Shown here: positions 18,201-26,020 of the stretch, piece by piece | Position numbering within the stretch: the first letter of the stretch is position 1 | How the letters are laid out: each line of letters opens with the position of its first letter | Source: CAYXDO01 sp964463485 | Lineage (GTDB): Bacteria > Myxococcota > Kuafuiibacteriia > Kuafuiibacteriales > Kuafuiibacteriaceae | Assembly: GCA_964463485.1 (NCBI GenBank) | Contig: CAYXDO010000001.1 | Span: 1 to 64,000, forward strand | Reading direction: 5' to 3' | Length of the DNA stretch: 64,000 nucleotides | The notes under the pieces: generated by a model | Told to the model about the DNA's origin: nothing | The model's input: only the letters and a program-made list of their open reading frames with translations | Databases searched by the model: none | Program-made: the position numbers and the translations under genes

Positions 18201-21200
18201 GGAAGAGCACCGGTCGCGAGCGCGATGGTGACAGAGCTGCTGGCCGCGGAGGGGACGGCGCGGATCTGAAGCTTGCGCCCGTCGTCGTCGAGGTACTCGA
18301 CACCTACTCTGGCAGCCGGGAGACTCGTCGTCAGGATTCGGACCGCCGCCTCGGGAGGCTGGATGCGAAGGACGAATAGAGTCTCCTCGGTCGCGCCGTC
18401 AGCGTCGACGACGCTCGCGGCGAACACGAAGGTGCCAGCCCGGGAAGGCTCGCCGACGAGCTCAGCGCCCATCAGCTCGAGACCGGGAGGCAAGTCGGGA
18501 ACCGCGAAGGAATAGGGCAAGCGCCCGCCCTCCGCGCTGAGCTCGGAGCGATAACTCTCCCCGGCGATCGCATCTGGGAGCGCGAAGTCTCTGAAGCGGA
18601 CGCCCCCGTCGTTCCTGAGCGAGCGAAGGACGAGTGTACGCTCGGCTTCGGCGCCCACGTCGTCGGTGACCACGACGGCGAACGACCGGCTCCACCCTCC
18701 TGCGGTGGCGGTGCCGACGAGCGCGCCGGTGGAGGTCAACGAGAAGCCTCGCGGAAGGCGCTCGGAGCGGAACGTGAGCGGAGGAATGCCCCCGGTGGCG
18801 ATCAATGGGTATGAGTATCGCTGTCCCACGCGCGCCGAAGGGACCGCGCTCGTGGCGAGCTCGAGCGCCCGCGGGACGGCCACGATGAGGATCGTGAGTT
18901 GGGCTTCGATCGTTCGGACACCGTCAGAGGCGCCGATCGTGATGCGGAAGTCTCCTTCGGACGAAGGTTGGCCCGAGATCTTTCCCGTCGACACCTCGAG
19001 CGAGAGTCCGGGGGGGAGCGACTCGCCCGAGAAAGTCACCGCGCCGCTGGCTCCAGCAACCTCGAGCAGCGCCGAGTAGGCTTGGCCCACGACCCCCACT
19101 GGCAAGCGACGAGTGCGGAAGCGGAGCGGATCCGCCTCCAGGCGAAGGAGACCCTCGGAGGCAAAGACGTTGTTGGACTCGTCGATCTCGCCCACCCGCG
19201 AATCGGGATCGAGCAGATATTCGACCACGTAGTCGCCCGACGTGAGTCCGGATGGCACCACGAAGGTGTCCGCGCCTAGATCCGCGGCGCCCGGGTCCAG
19301 CGCCACCGTGTCGCGGCCCAAAACGATCGAAGCGGAGGCGAGGGCCGAGCGGAGTCTGACGAGATACTCGAGCTGCCCCGGTGCGTTTCCCAGGTTTTCG
19401 AGGCTCCGCGCGAAAGTGACCGATTCGCCAGCCGCTGCGACGACAGGAATTCGAAGCTCCGTCGTCACGAAGTCGGGGGCCGGGTCCAAGATCTCGATCG
19501 CCGGGAGGAGGAGTGCGACATTGTTAGTCTCTCGGTCCTCGTCCACGACGTTCAGCCCATCGGCGACCAAGGCGAGAAAGTAGGGTCCTGGGTCGATGTC
19601 CGGAATCACGACGGACTCCAACACTTCGATCCGTTCGTGGGGCGCGAGGTCCCTCACTTCGCTCTCGAAGAGGAGCGGGTCGGCGTCGGTGACCAAGCGG
19701 TTTCGGCTCAAGAAGATGCGATATTGGAACCCACGGGCGGTCTGAGCTCCGAGGTTCTCGATCACACCCAGGACCTCATAGCGCGAGCCGCGGAAGGCCC
19801 GTGAGTCTCCGGCGACGGAGGGAGCGCCGAGATCTGGCCCGAGGAGCGTGATGGGTTGGGCCGAGGCCGCGACGTTGTTGTACTCGTCGACCTCCTCGAT
19901 CAGTTGATCCGGATCGAGCGCCACGAGCACGAACCACGGTCGAAGCCGCGCGACGTCTTCGGGGACGGTGGTGGTCAGGGTGACTTGGAGTTGCTCGCGA
20001 CCTTCGAGCGACACCGTTCCGCGCCCGATCTCCTGGTCACTCGGGTCGAGGGTGACGTCGCTCGAGAGGTGGGCGGTCCACGCAGTCGACGCGCGGGGAC
20101 CGGCGTTGGCGAGCGCCGTTCGAATCACGAGCGGCTCGCCGGCGCCGGAGGTGCTCGGCGCTTCGACGTAGACGACGGAGAATTCGCTCACGGTCGGGAA
20201 CAGCTCACTCATCCCGACGTTGTTGACTTCTTCCACCTCTGGGATTTGGTGATTTGGGTCCACGACGAGGAGGTACCGGACGTACGACGGAGGCAGGGCC
20301 GGGATGGTCACGAGCGACTCGACGAGTATGGTCTCGCCTTGACCGATGTGGTCCGAGCTCAGTGCGAGAGCCGGGTCGCCGGCATCGAAGATGTCGTCGT
20401 ACGAGAGGTACAGTCCCCACTCGACGTCGAGCTCGGAGGACGCGCTGAAGAGCTCGAGATGGACGGGGACCGTGTCGCCGGGGGAGGCCGGCGGGGCCTC
20501 GATGATGTAACCGCTGACGTCGTCTCCGATGGGTATGGGCTTCGAGTAGCCGATGTTGTTGGCTTCGCTGGCCTCGATGATTTGGCGCGTGGGATCGACG
20601 ACGGAGGCGAGGAGAAAATACCCGGGAAAAACGTCGCCCGGGATGGTCGCGGTCACCGTGAGGGTGACTTCGTTTTGTCCTTCGACGTTTGGAAAGACGG
20701 CGTGTCCAATCAGAGCGTCGCGACCCACGACGAGCGGCTCACCGTAGGAGAGGTAGAGGTCGACGCCGATCTCCGAGGCAGGCGGCGTGCCGCGGCCGAC
20801 GTTGGACACGGTCACGTTGGCGAGGATGGGAGCGCCTGGGAGCGCGCCGCCGGGAACGGCGATCGAGGTGACGAGCTCGGGTCCGGCGGGGACACCGAAG
20901 GTGATGACTTGATTGGCCAGCGTCATGAGTGAGGAGAAGGCACAGACCTGATTCACGGAGCACGTCAGGCCTGGAATCATGGTGCTTCCGTCGAGCCCTT
21001 CGATGCCGACGTAGCCGCTCCACTCGGTTTGATCGGGTCCCGGAGCGCTCGGGCCGTAATGAAAGCGGATCTCGCCGGACTCAGTCAGGCGGATCTGAAA
21101 GGTGGCCCGGGTGCTGGGGCTGCGCGTGGGTTTCTTCATGTTGCGATATTCGACGACGAGCTCGCGATCGGGTGCGGTCCCGAGGCTGGCGGCCACGACG

Positions 21201-21658
21201 TCGGAGGTGGGTGGGTTGCCGTCGACGATGAGATCGTCCCACCAGGCGGCCAAGATGGGATTCGGGGGCTCGGGCGTGGGAAATCCGGACCAGGGGCCTG
21301 GGATGTAACTCCGCTCGCAGATGTTTTCGAAGTTGCAGGACTCATCCCACAGGCAGCCGTCGTTGCAGGAAGCCTGAAGGGAGATGGCGCCGTTTTCGCC
21401 GATGGCGACGTGAGTGAAGATCCGGTTCGCGTAGGTGAATTCGAAGCCGATGGGGATGGTGACCGCGCTGTCCCAGAGGACGGGGATCGAATCGCCCACG
21501 ATGGGGACGAATGGAGCGGGCCGTTGAGTGGCGACATAAAACGTCGGCGTCTGCGCGAGAGCGGCTGTCGAAGCCACGAGCACACTCAGGGCGAGGATCG
21601 CGGGGAGACGCGAAGGCGAGCCGGAGTGCTGCGAGATCCTGGGAATGTTTCGAATCAT
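15290..21658 (-). CDS. Giant CARDB/Ig-like surface protein, apparently two fused paralogues
   Basis: The product has 2122 residues. A GGAGGGG site precedes the ATG and a Sec signal peptide ends ALAQ. The first half holds an N-terminal beta-sandwich (about 40-250), several CARDB adhesion domains (for example ILANVTVSNVGRGTPP) and putative Ig repeats (LPPGLSLEVSTGKISGQP type). At about 1205-1238 it shows a MYXO-CTERM-like tail (CDCSS, hydrophobic helix, RRR). This is followed at once by a second signal-peptide-like segment (ALTLLLLALAPVSVRA) and a second copy of the same architecture: N-terminal sandwich, CARDB, Ig repeats. The protein ends in another tail (GCGC, hydrophobic helix, GRTRR). Each half alone would be a complete exported protein. 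Role: probable surface adhesin. Confidence 0.85.
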   Translation of the reverse strand: MIRNIPRISQHSGSPSRLPAILALSVLVASTAALAQTPTFYVATQRPAPFVPIVGDSIPVLWDSAVTIPIGFEFTYANRIFTHVAIGENGAISLQASCNDGCLWDESCNFENICERSYIPGPWSGFPTPEPPNPILAAWWDDLIVDGNPPTSDVVAASLGTAPDRELVVEYRNMKKPTRSPSTRATFQIRLTESGEIRFHYGPSAPGPDQTEWSGYVGIEGLDGSTMIPGLTCSVNQVCAFSSLMTLANQVITFGVPAGPELVTSIAVPGGALPGAPILANVTVSNVGRGTPPASEIGVDLYLSYGEPLVVGRDALIGHAVFPNVEGQNEVTLTVTATIPGDVFPGYFLLASVVDPTRQIIEASEANNIGYSKPIPIGDDVSGYIIEAPPASPGDTVPVHLELFSASSELDVEWGLYLSYDDIFDAGDPALALSSDHIGQGETILVESLVTIPALPPSYVRYLLVVDPNHQIPEVEEVNNVGMSELFPTVSEFSVVYVEAPSTSGAGEPLVIRTALANAGPRASTAWTAHLSSDVTLDPSDQEIGRGTVSLEGREQLQVTLTTTVPEDVARLRPWFVLVALDPDQLIEEVDEYNNVAASAQPITLLGPDLGAPSVAGDSRAFRGSRYEVLGVIENLGAQTARGFQYRIFLSRNRLVTDADPLLFESEVRDLAPHERIEVLESVVIPDIDPGPYFLALVADGLNVVDEDRETNNVALLLPAIEILDPAPDFVTTELRIPVVAAAGESVTFARSLENLGNAPGQLEYLVRLRSALASASIVLGRDTVALDPGAADLGADTFVVPSGLTSGDYVVEYLLDPDSRVGEIDESNNVFASEGLLRLEADPLRFRTRRLPVGVVGQAYSALLEVAGASGAVTFSGESLPPGLSLEVSTGKISGQPSSEGDFRITIGASDGVRTIEAQLTILIVAVPRALELATSAVPSARVGQRYSYPLIATGGIPPLTFRSERLPRGFSLTSTGALVGTATAGGWSRSFAVVVTDDVGAEAERTLVLRSLRNDGGVRFRDFALPDAIAGESYRSELSAEGGRLPYSFAVPDLPPGLELMGAELVGEPSRAGTFVFAASVVDADGATEETLFVLRIQPPEAAVRILTTSLPAARVGVEYLDDDGRKLQIRAVPSAASSSVTIALATGALPAGLALSPDGTLSGTPTQEGVFAFVVSASDGSGSEAVRAFGIRVTSSQPDAPGVTDAGCDCSSNPSRNGATAIALAVVVLMLGLRRRSALTLLLLALAPVSVRAAPSPSHPYQVLEERRSFEPLTAGEALTFQGIDDAEVTVDLPFDFLYFDQAYSQLSIGTNGLVSFNPGEAANLNNESLLELGTPPNNLIGVFWDDMWDPHVSTEVRGAAPNRVFVVEWDDMQHYPGTPGEFFDMQLWLFEGAAGRFELHYGASTFFQSGGLSASAGFEDPSGTLGEALLACSPNCTDSDFVNQIGRVIVVTKDSGQDVRPSAFDLTTGPLGRVYVGGSFEAHVEFRSLTGAPLGPFHYGVQLTAPDGTLLDRLYSSTAVTVAPYSVFDEDVIVSIPASVAPGRYGVTLLGDVDEELDEPNESNNRLDADAQLVALAPRPNLVARAISFDAPVAPGSNVALSLTISNDGALDATAAYLVVLSSNETPSASDRAITGGSRTLSAGTDDQFTAQVTLPSDVPSGRFTFALLVDSDEAVAELDELDNAVSTEFFDVGSLSLAEARLPPAFSGVPYDVRIVVLGADESATFELAAGELPDGFRLDPSGRVSGVAVRPTLSSFSVSVERAGVTAVLGPIALEVFEGTDELVIVTRELGAGVAGQPYPIVDDPRERPVIETVGASAAVTFSSLSPLPRGLALDSDGYVHGVPEADGRYQLDVEVTDGRATARRVIPLLVVPSAKLTLVSGILPEAVVGERYSTRLSALGGPAGPPLFRGAFLPEGLSLGASGELNGTPTAIGTYRFRVEVERGQGDARQVDFGDLVLVVLPTRELNVTPSAVPTARIGAAYEVLFEAHLGVPPYVWRIEGGLPPGIESETVGLGSMERLRIFGTPIERDEKTGGLAAFLVEVTDALGQVARVPVAMEIEEAATTPDPTQSDTGSGCGCRTSSTSSSATGLTLVALLFLLLGRTRRPHGPSKVES

Positions 21659-21689
21659 GAGTCCCCTCCGAGGGTGGGTCAGTCAGAGA

Positions 21690-24600
21690 TCAAGGGCTCC
21701 ACTGGGCGGCGTGCTCGAAGCCGTCAGTGTTGACGCCAGGGAGCGGGATCGCGGGTCCGTCGACGCCGGTCGAGGGGTCGATGGGTGCGAAGAAGATGTC
21801 CCAGCTTCGCGCGAGGCTCGCGTCGCGTTTGCTGGCGAAGCTGATGAAGCGCCCGTCTTTGCTCCAGTTGGGAAAGCTGTTGGTGGCGCCCGCTTCGCCG
21901 TTCAGGTTGGGGAGGGTGAGGACGTTGCCGGATTGGTCGGAGGCGACGAGCTGAATGTGGCCGTCCATGGACGACATCGTTCCCTGAGCGCTGGGGCTGT
22001 AGGCGTACACGAGCCAATTCCCGTCGGGGGAGAATTGCGGGTAGTAGTTGGCGGCGCCGTTGCCGCTCGCGCCGGCTAGGGGCACAGGGACTCCGCCGCG
22101 TTCGTCGATCATCATGATGTCGCAGGGGCCCCAGAACCCGAAGCCACCGCCGATCTCTCCTCGCACGAAGGCGATGACTCCGTTCGGGCCCCACGTCGCC
22201 ATCTTTTGTCCCCGGGTCGGGTCGTTGGCGCCGGGGAGCTCGCCCAGGTAACCGCCGAAGACGGATCCGACGTGGAGTCGATCTCCGTCGGAGTAGATGA
22301 ATTGGTACGGGGGGTTCGAGTTCGGGTTGGGTCGCCAGGTGATGAAGTTCGCGTTCGATGCTTGGAAGGGCAGGACGACTTCGACGTCGAACTCGGTGTC
22401 TACCACGCGGAGCTCGAAGTTACCTTCGCCGATCACCGCGAGGTAGCGTCCGTCGGAGGAGATCGTGTGGCAACCCGCGCAGGCTCGACCGGTGCGTGAG
22501 CCCCAGTAGGGTTGCGGGATCTGAGCGCCTTGGAGCGGCATGCGAACGATGTCGCCGCTGCCGTTGTTCGGAATCTCCCAGTAGTAGAGGTAGCGACCGG
22601 CCTCGACGGGGACGATGCTTGGACCGCCGGTGATCGCGACGTACACGATGGGCTCGGCGGGGTCGTCGGAGCCCACGGCGAGCTGCGCGGTGTCTCCCAC
22701 GGCGTCGGCCGGTGAGTATCTGACTTCGAGCGCGTGAGTTTGCCCGGGGTCGAGATCGAAGGGTAGGACAGGCGGAGCCACGAACGAGAACTCTTGGTCG
22801 GGGATCGAGAAGACGAGGTCGGTGACGGTCGTTCGTTGGGAGCCGCAACCGATGAGGTTGACCGTGCGCGTGGTGGGTTGCTCGACGGAGCCGAAGTCGA
22901 GGTTTCGCGGGTCGACGCAGATGCTGGGGCTTGGGCTCGCGCCGAAGACGGGTACGCCCAGCTCAGGTGTGTCGGCGTCGCTGGAGCGGACCGAGACGAG
23001 GCCGCTTGCCGCGCCGATGCGGAAAGGTCGGTATTCGAGGGTGACGGGGGTGGACTCACCTGGGCCGAGGCGCCGGGGGAAGGCCAGGAGATTGCCGAAG
23101 CCAGGATCGCTGCTGGTATCGAGGAGCACGTCGTAGACGTCGCAGAGCGCCTCGGAGACGTTCTTGAGTTGGATCGTGACGTAGGACGATTCACCGCGGG
23201 CGACGAGTCCGAAGTTGAAGAAGGCGGGGGAGGCTTCGAGATCGCAGTCACCCGCCGCTTCGGTGTTTCCAACGAGGTCCACGGTCACCGGGCCGGCGCC
23301 CGTTTCTGCGAGCAAGATCCCCTCCTCGGGGAGGCCTGCCGCTCGGGGTGAGTATTGGATTCTGACCGGCTCGGACTCACCGGGGCCGAGGATTTTCGGG
23401 AGTGAGTGTGCGCTCACGACGGAGAAGCCGGCGGTGCTCGTGGCGGAGAGGGAGGCGAGCGTGCAGTTTTTGGAGCCGAGATTTGCCAAGAGCGCCGTTC
23501 GCTCCGCCGATTGGCCAGTGAGTACGGTTCCAAAGGTGAGGCGGCCAGGAAACGCGGAGAGTTGGCAGTCTTCGACCCCGATGGCACTCACGGGGACGAG
23601 CACGCTGCGGCCGGGGCTGACTTCAGCTTTCACGAAGGCCTCGGCCGGCCCGAAGACCGTGGGGGTGAAGTGAATCCGAGCCTCCACGGAGGCGAGCGGG
23701 CGCAGCGCTCGCGGAAGGCTCGGGGCGGTCATCGAGAAACCGGGGGCGGGGGCGGGGGTCTCGGCGAACGAGACGTCGACCAGCTCGGTGTCGAGGCCTC
23801 CGCAGTTTTCGAGCTCGAGGGTCGCGGAGGCAGCATGCCCGAGCGGTACCCGGCCGAGGCTCAACGGCGAAGGGCTTGCACAGAGCGCGACCTCCGCGCC
23901 CTCGCCGCACAACGCGATGCGGGACTCCGGGCGGTTCGAAGCGTCGGTCCTGATGACGAGCGTAGCGCGTTCGGGTCCGAGGTCGGCAGGGCTGAACCGA
24001 GCGACGAGCTCTAGGTTGAGTCCTGGTGGAATTTCGGTGCCTTCCACGGGCGCGGCTTCGAGGGACCACTCGGGCGAGGTCGAGTCTTCGAGCGAAACGC
24101 CGAGGACGCGCACGGGCGAGTCACCGCGAGACTCGATCTGAATACGCCGCTCGACCGTGTCGCCTACGGCGACTTGGCCCGCCGAGGTCGAGAGCGACTC
24201 ACCGCTGCAGGAAGGCGCGGGGGTTTTGATGCTGACCCGCGACAAAATGCCGCGTCCCCGAATCGGCACGAGCAGTGAGGGCTGGTCCGGATCGTTGGAG
24301 GCGATGGTGAGCGATCCAAAGCTCGCGGCAGGCACGCTCGGGAGGAACGCGAGCACGAGGTCGACGGACCCGTTCGGCGGGACGCTCGTGGGCTTGCCGC
24401 TCTCGAGCTCGAACGCGCCTGACGATGTGTCGACGTCGAGGCCGGCGATCGTGAGCACTCCCTCGGCTTGGTTGGTGAGTTTCAGGCTCGAGGTCCGGCG
24501 CTCTCCGAGAGCGACGTCGCCAAAATCGAGTTGAGTGGGCGTGACCAGGAGCTTCGGGCGAACGGCCGAGAGGTCGCCTCCTCCGTCGCAGTCACAGGCC

Positions 24601-24695
24601 GTCACGGCGAGGATCGAGCTCAGGCCGATGATTCTTTGGAGACGCACGCGGCCCTCTACCGCGGCCGAGAGAGACCGGGAACTCGGATTCACCAT
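21690..24695 (-). CDS. HYDIN/ASH-repeat lipoprotein with a C-terminal TolB-like propeller and a CxxCH motif
   Basis: The product has 1001 residues. The signal peptide ends ILAVTACDC (lipobox VTAC). From about residue 50 to 690 there are repeated ASPM-SPD-2-Hydin type Ig-like domains, each opening with a variant of LDFGDVALGERRTSSLKLTN. The C-terminal 300 residues contain propeller-type motifs (FSPDGNWLVYAYS, NWSKDGRFISFASK). A cytochrome-c-type haem motif CAGCH lies at about 739-743, within GRACAGCHTISSDGRYLAV. The gene lies 31 bp upstream of the giant CARDB gene in the same direction. The protein is probably periplasmic or on the surface. Haem binding is possible but not established. Confidence 0.85.
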   Translation of the reverse strand: MVNPSSRSLSAAVEGRVRLQRIIGLSSILAVTACDCDGGGDLSAVRPKLLVTPTQLDFGDVALGERRTSSLKLTNQAEGVLTIAGLDVDTSSGAFELESGKPTSVPPNGSVDLVLAFLPSVPAASFGSLTIASNDPDQPSLLVPIRGRGILSRVSIKTPAPSCSGESLSTSAGQVAVGDTVERRIQIESRGDSPVRVLGVSLEDSTSPEWSLEAAPVEGTEIPPGLNLELVARFSPADLGPERATLVIRTDASNRPESRIALCGEGAEVALCASPSPLSLGRVPLGHAASATLELENCGGLDTELVDVSFAETPAPAPGFSMTAPSLPRALRPLASVEARIHFTPTVFGPAEAFVKAEVSPGRSVLVPVSAIGVEDCQLSAFPGRLTFGTVLTGQSAERTALLANLGSKNCTLASLSATSTAGFSVVSAHSLPKILGPGESEPVRIQYSPRAAGLPEEGILLAETGAGPVTVDLVGNTEAAGDCDLEASPAFFNFGLVARGESSYVTIQLKNVSEALCDVYDVLLDTSSDPGFGNLLAFPRRLGPGESTPVTLEYRPFRIGAASGLVSVRSSDADTPELGVPVFGASPSPSICVDPRNLDFGSVEQPTTRTVNLIGCGSQRTTVTDLVFSIPDQEFSFVAPPVLPFDLDPGQTHALEVRYSPADAVGDTAQLAVGSDDPAEPIVYVAITGGPSIVPVEAGRYLYYWEIPNNGSGDIVRMPLQGAQIPQPYWGSRTGRACAGCHTISSDGRYLAVIGEGNFELRVVDTEFDVEVVLPFQASNANFITWRPNPNSNPPYQFIYSDGDRLHVGSVFGGYLGELPGANDPTRGQKMATWGPNGVIAFVRGEIGGGFGFWGPCDIMMIDERGGVPVPLAGASGNGAANYYPQFSPDGNWLVYAYSPSAQGTMSSMDGHIQLVASDQSGNVLTLPNLNGEAGATNSFPNWSKDGRFISFASKRDASLARSWDIFFAPIDPSTGVDGPAIPLPGVNTDGFEHAAQWSP

Positions 24696-24746
24696 CGCCC
24701 CGCTCGGCGCTGTGCTTCGGCGCTGCGATCTCGCTGGTTTCTCCGC

Positions 24747-25931
24747 TCACTGGGCCAACCTCATGGTTGCGGACTCGTGGACCTGGCCGGGTCGCGTGAC
24801 GCGGCGTCTGCGTGTTTCGGCGCAGAACGCTTCGCCGCGGGCCGATCCTTCTCCGACAGCCACCACGAGCTCGACGGTCTCTGCTCTCATCCGTGGAGGC
24901 GGCGCTCTGAGGACGCCGGCTTCTAAGACACGAAGCCCGTCGATGCTCACCCACACGGCGCCGAGGTCGAGGTCGTACTCGATCATCGCTGCGCACGCAC
25001 CGAGCGCCGACGCGACGGCGGCGCCGGCAGCTCTCTGTCTCAAGCTCTCGCGGACGATCGGCGATGAAGCTATCCCGAGGGCGAGCGCCCGCGCGTCATT
25101 GAACGAGCTCGCGCCGACGACAGTGATCTGCACGAAACGCAGGCCCTGGGCCGCGTCGCGGGCGGAGAGCTCTACGATACGATGGAGGAGGCGAGCGAGC
25201 TCCTTGGTGAAGGTGGCGGTCTCCGGGTCGCCGGGATGAAAGGGATCGTCGCCATTGGCGGACAAAGCGATCAGCGCGTCGTTGGTGGACGGTTCTCCTT
25301 CGAGATCGAGCTGCTCGAGGGTCGTGGCGGCGGCGGATTCGACGGCCATCCGGAGCGCGTCTCTGGTGAGCGGGAGGTCGGTGAGCACGAAGACGAGCAG
25401 CGTCGCGAGGTCCGGAGCGATTCGGGACGCGCCCTTGGCGATGACAGTGATCGAGTATTTGTGACCGGAGAGTGAGAGCGCCTGCGAAACGAGCTTCGGC
25501 ATCGAATCGGTGAGGAGGATCGCGTGGGCGAACTCGGTCGGATCGGAGCTCCGCCGAGCCAACAGGGCCGGGAGCGCGCGATCGATCGCTTGGACGGGCA
25601 AAGGTCGACCGAGCTCACCGGTTGCGGCCGTAAGGACCGCGCGCGGGTCGGAGGCGAGGTTCGCGGCGAGGGATGCCGCGAGCGCTTCCTCGTCTTGGGC
25701 TGCGCGCTTGGTAAAAGCGTTGGCGTTCCCGACGGTCACGAGCACTCCGGAGACCAGGTGGCCGTTGTCGACGATCGACTTCGATCGTGACACGGACGGG
25801 GCGGCCGCGAGGTTCTCGGTCGCGAGGACCCAGGCGGTGGCGGGTAGGTCGACGGAGATCAGGGCGAGGCGAAGGTCTCGCAAGGTGAGGCTGGCGGCGG
25901 AGAAGCCGCGTGGAAGGGTGACGTCGGCCAT
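24747..25931 (-). CDS. Divergent ArgJ-like protein (ornithine acetyltransferase family)
   Basis: The product has 394 residues, the usual ArgJ length. The self-processing and active-site region is recognisable as KGASRIAPDLATLLVFVLTD, corresponding to the family's KGSGMIAPNMATMLAFITTD, with the Ala-Thr cleavage pair and nucleophile Thr kept. The N-terminal GLVTVGNANAFTK-like segment and TDSMPK are also family-like. Conservation falls off in the second half: the usual SNNDTV motif reads ANGDDPF, the GEGATK motif reads AQGLRFV, and the D-NWGRI motif near the C-terminus is not clear. ArgJ moves acetyl groups between N-acetylornithine and glutamate in arginine synthesis. This copy may be a specialised or inactive paralogue. 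It is divergent from the PEGA kinase gene. Confidence 0.7.
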   Translation of the reverse strand: MADVTLPRGFSAASLTLRDLRLALISVDLPATAWVLATENLAAAPSVSRSKSIVDNGHLVSGVLVTVGNANAFTKRAAQDEEALAASLAANLASDPRAVLTAATGELGRPLPVQAIDRALPALLARRSSDPTEFAHAILLTDSMPKLVSQALSLSGHKYSITVIAKGASRIAPDLATLLVFVLTDLPLTRDALRMAVESAAATTLEQLDLEGEPSTNDALIALSANGDDPFHPGDPETATFTKELARLLHRIVELSARDAAQGLRFVQITVVGASSFNDARALALGIASSPIVRESLRQRAAGAAVASALGACAAMIEYDLDLGAVWVSIDGLRVLEAGVLRAPPPRMRAETVELVVAVGEGSARGEAFCAETRRRRVTRPGQVHESATMRLAQ

Positions 25932-26020
25932 AGACCTCGATCGTCGGAAACCTTGGGCGGGTCAAGATCATGCAGGCACTTGAGGGTGCGCGGACCTCGT
26001 GAGACGAGTGGGGTGTTTCA

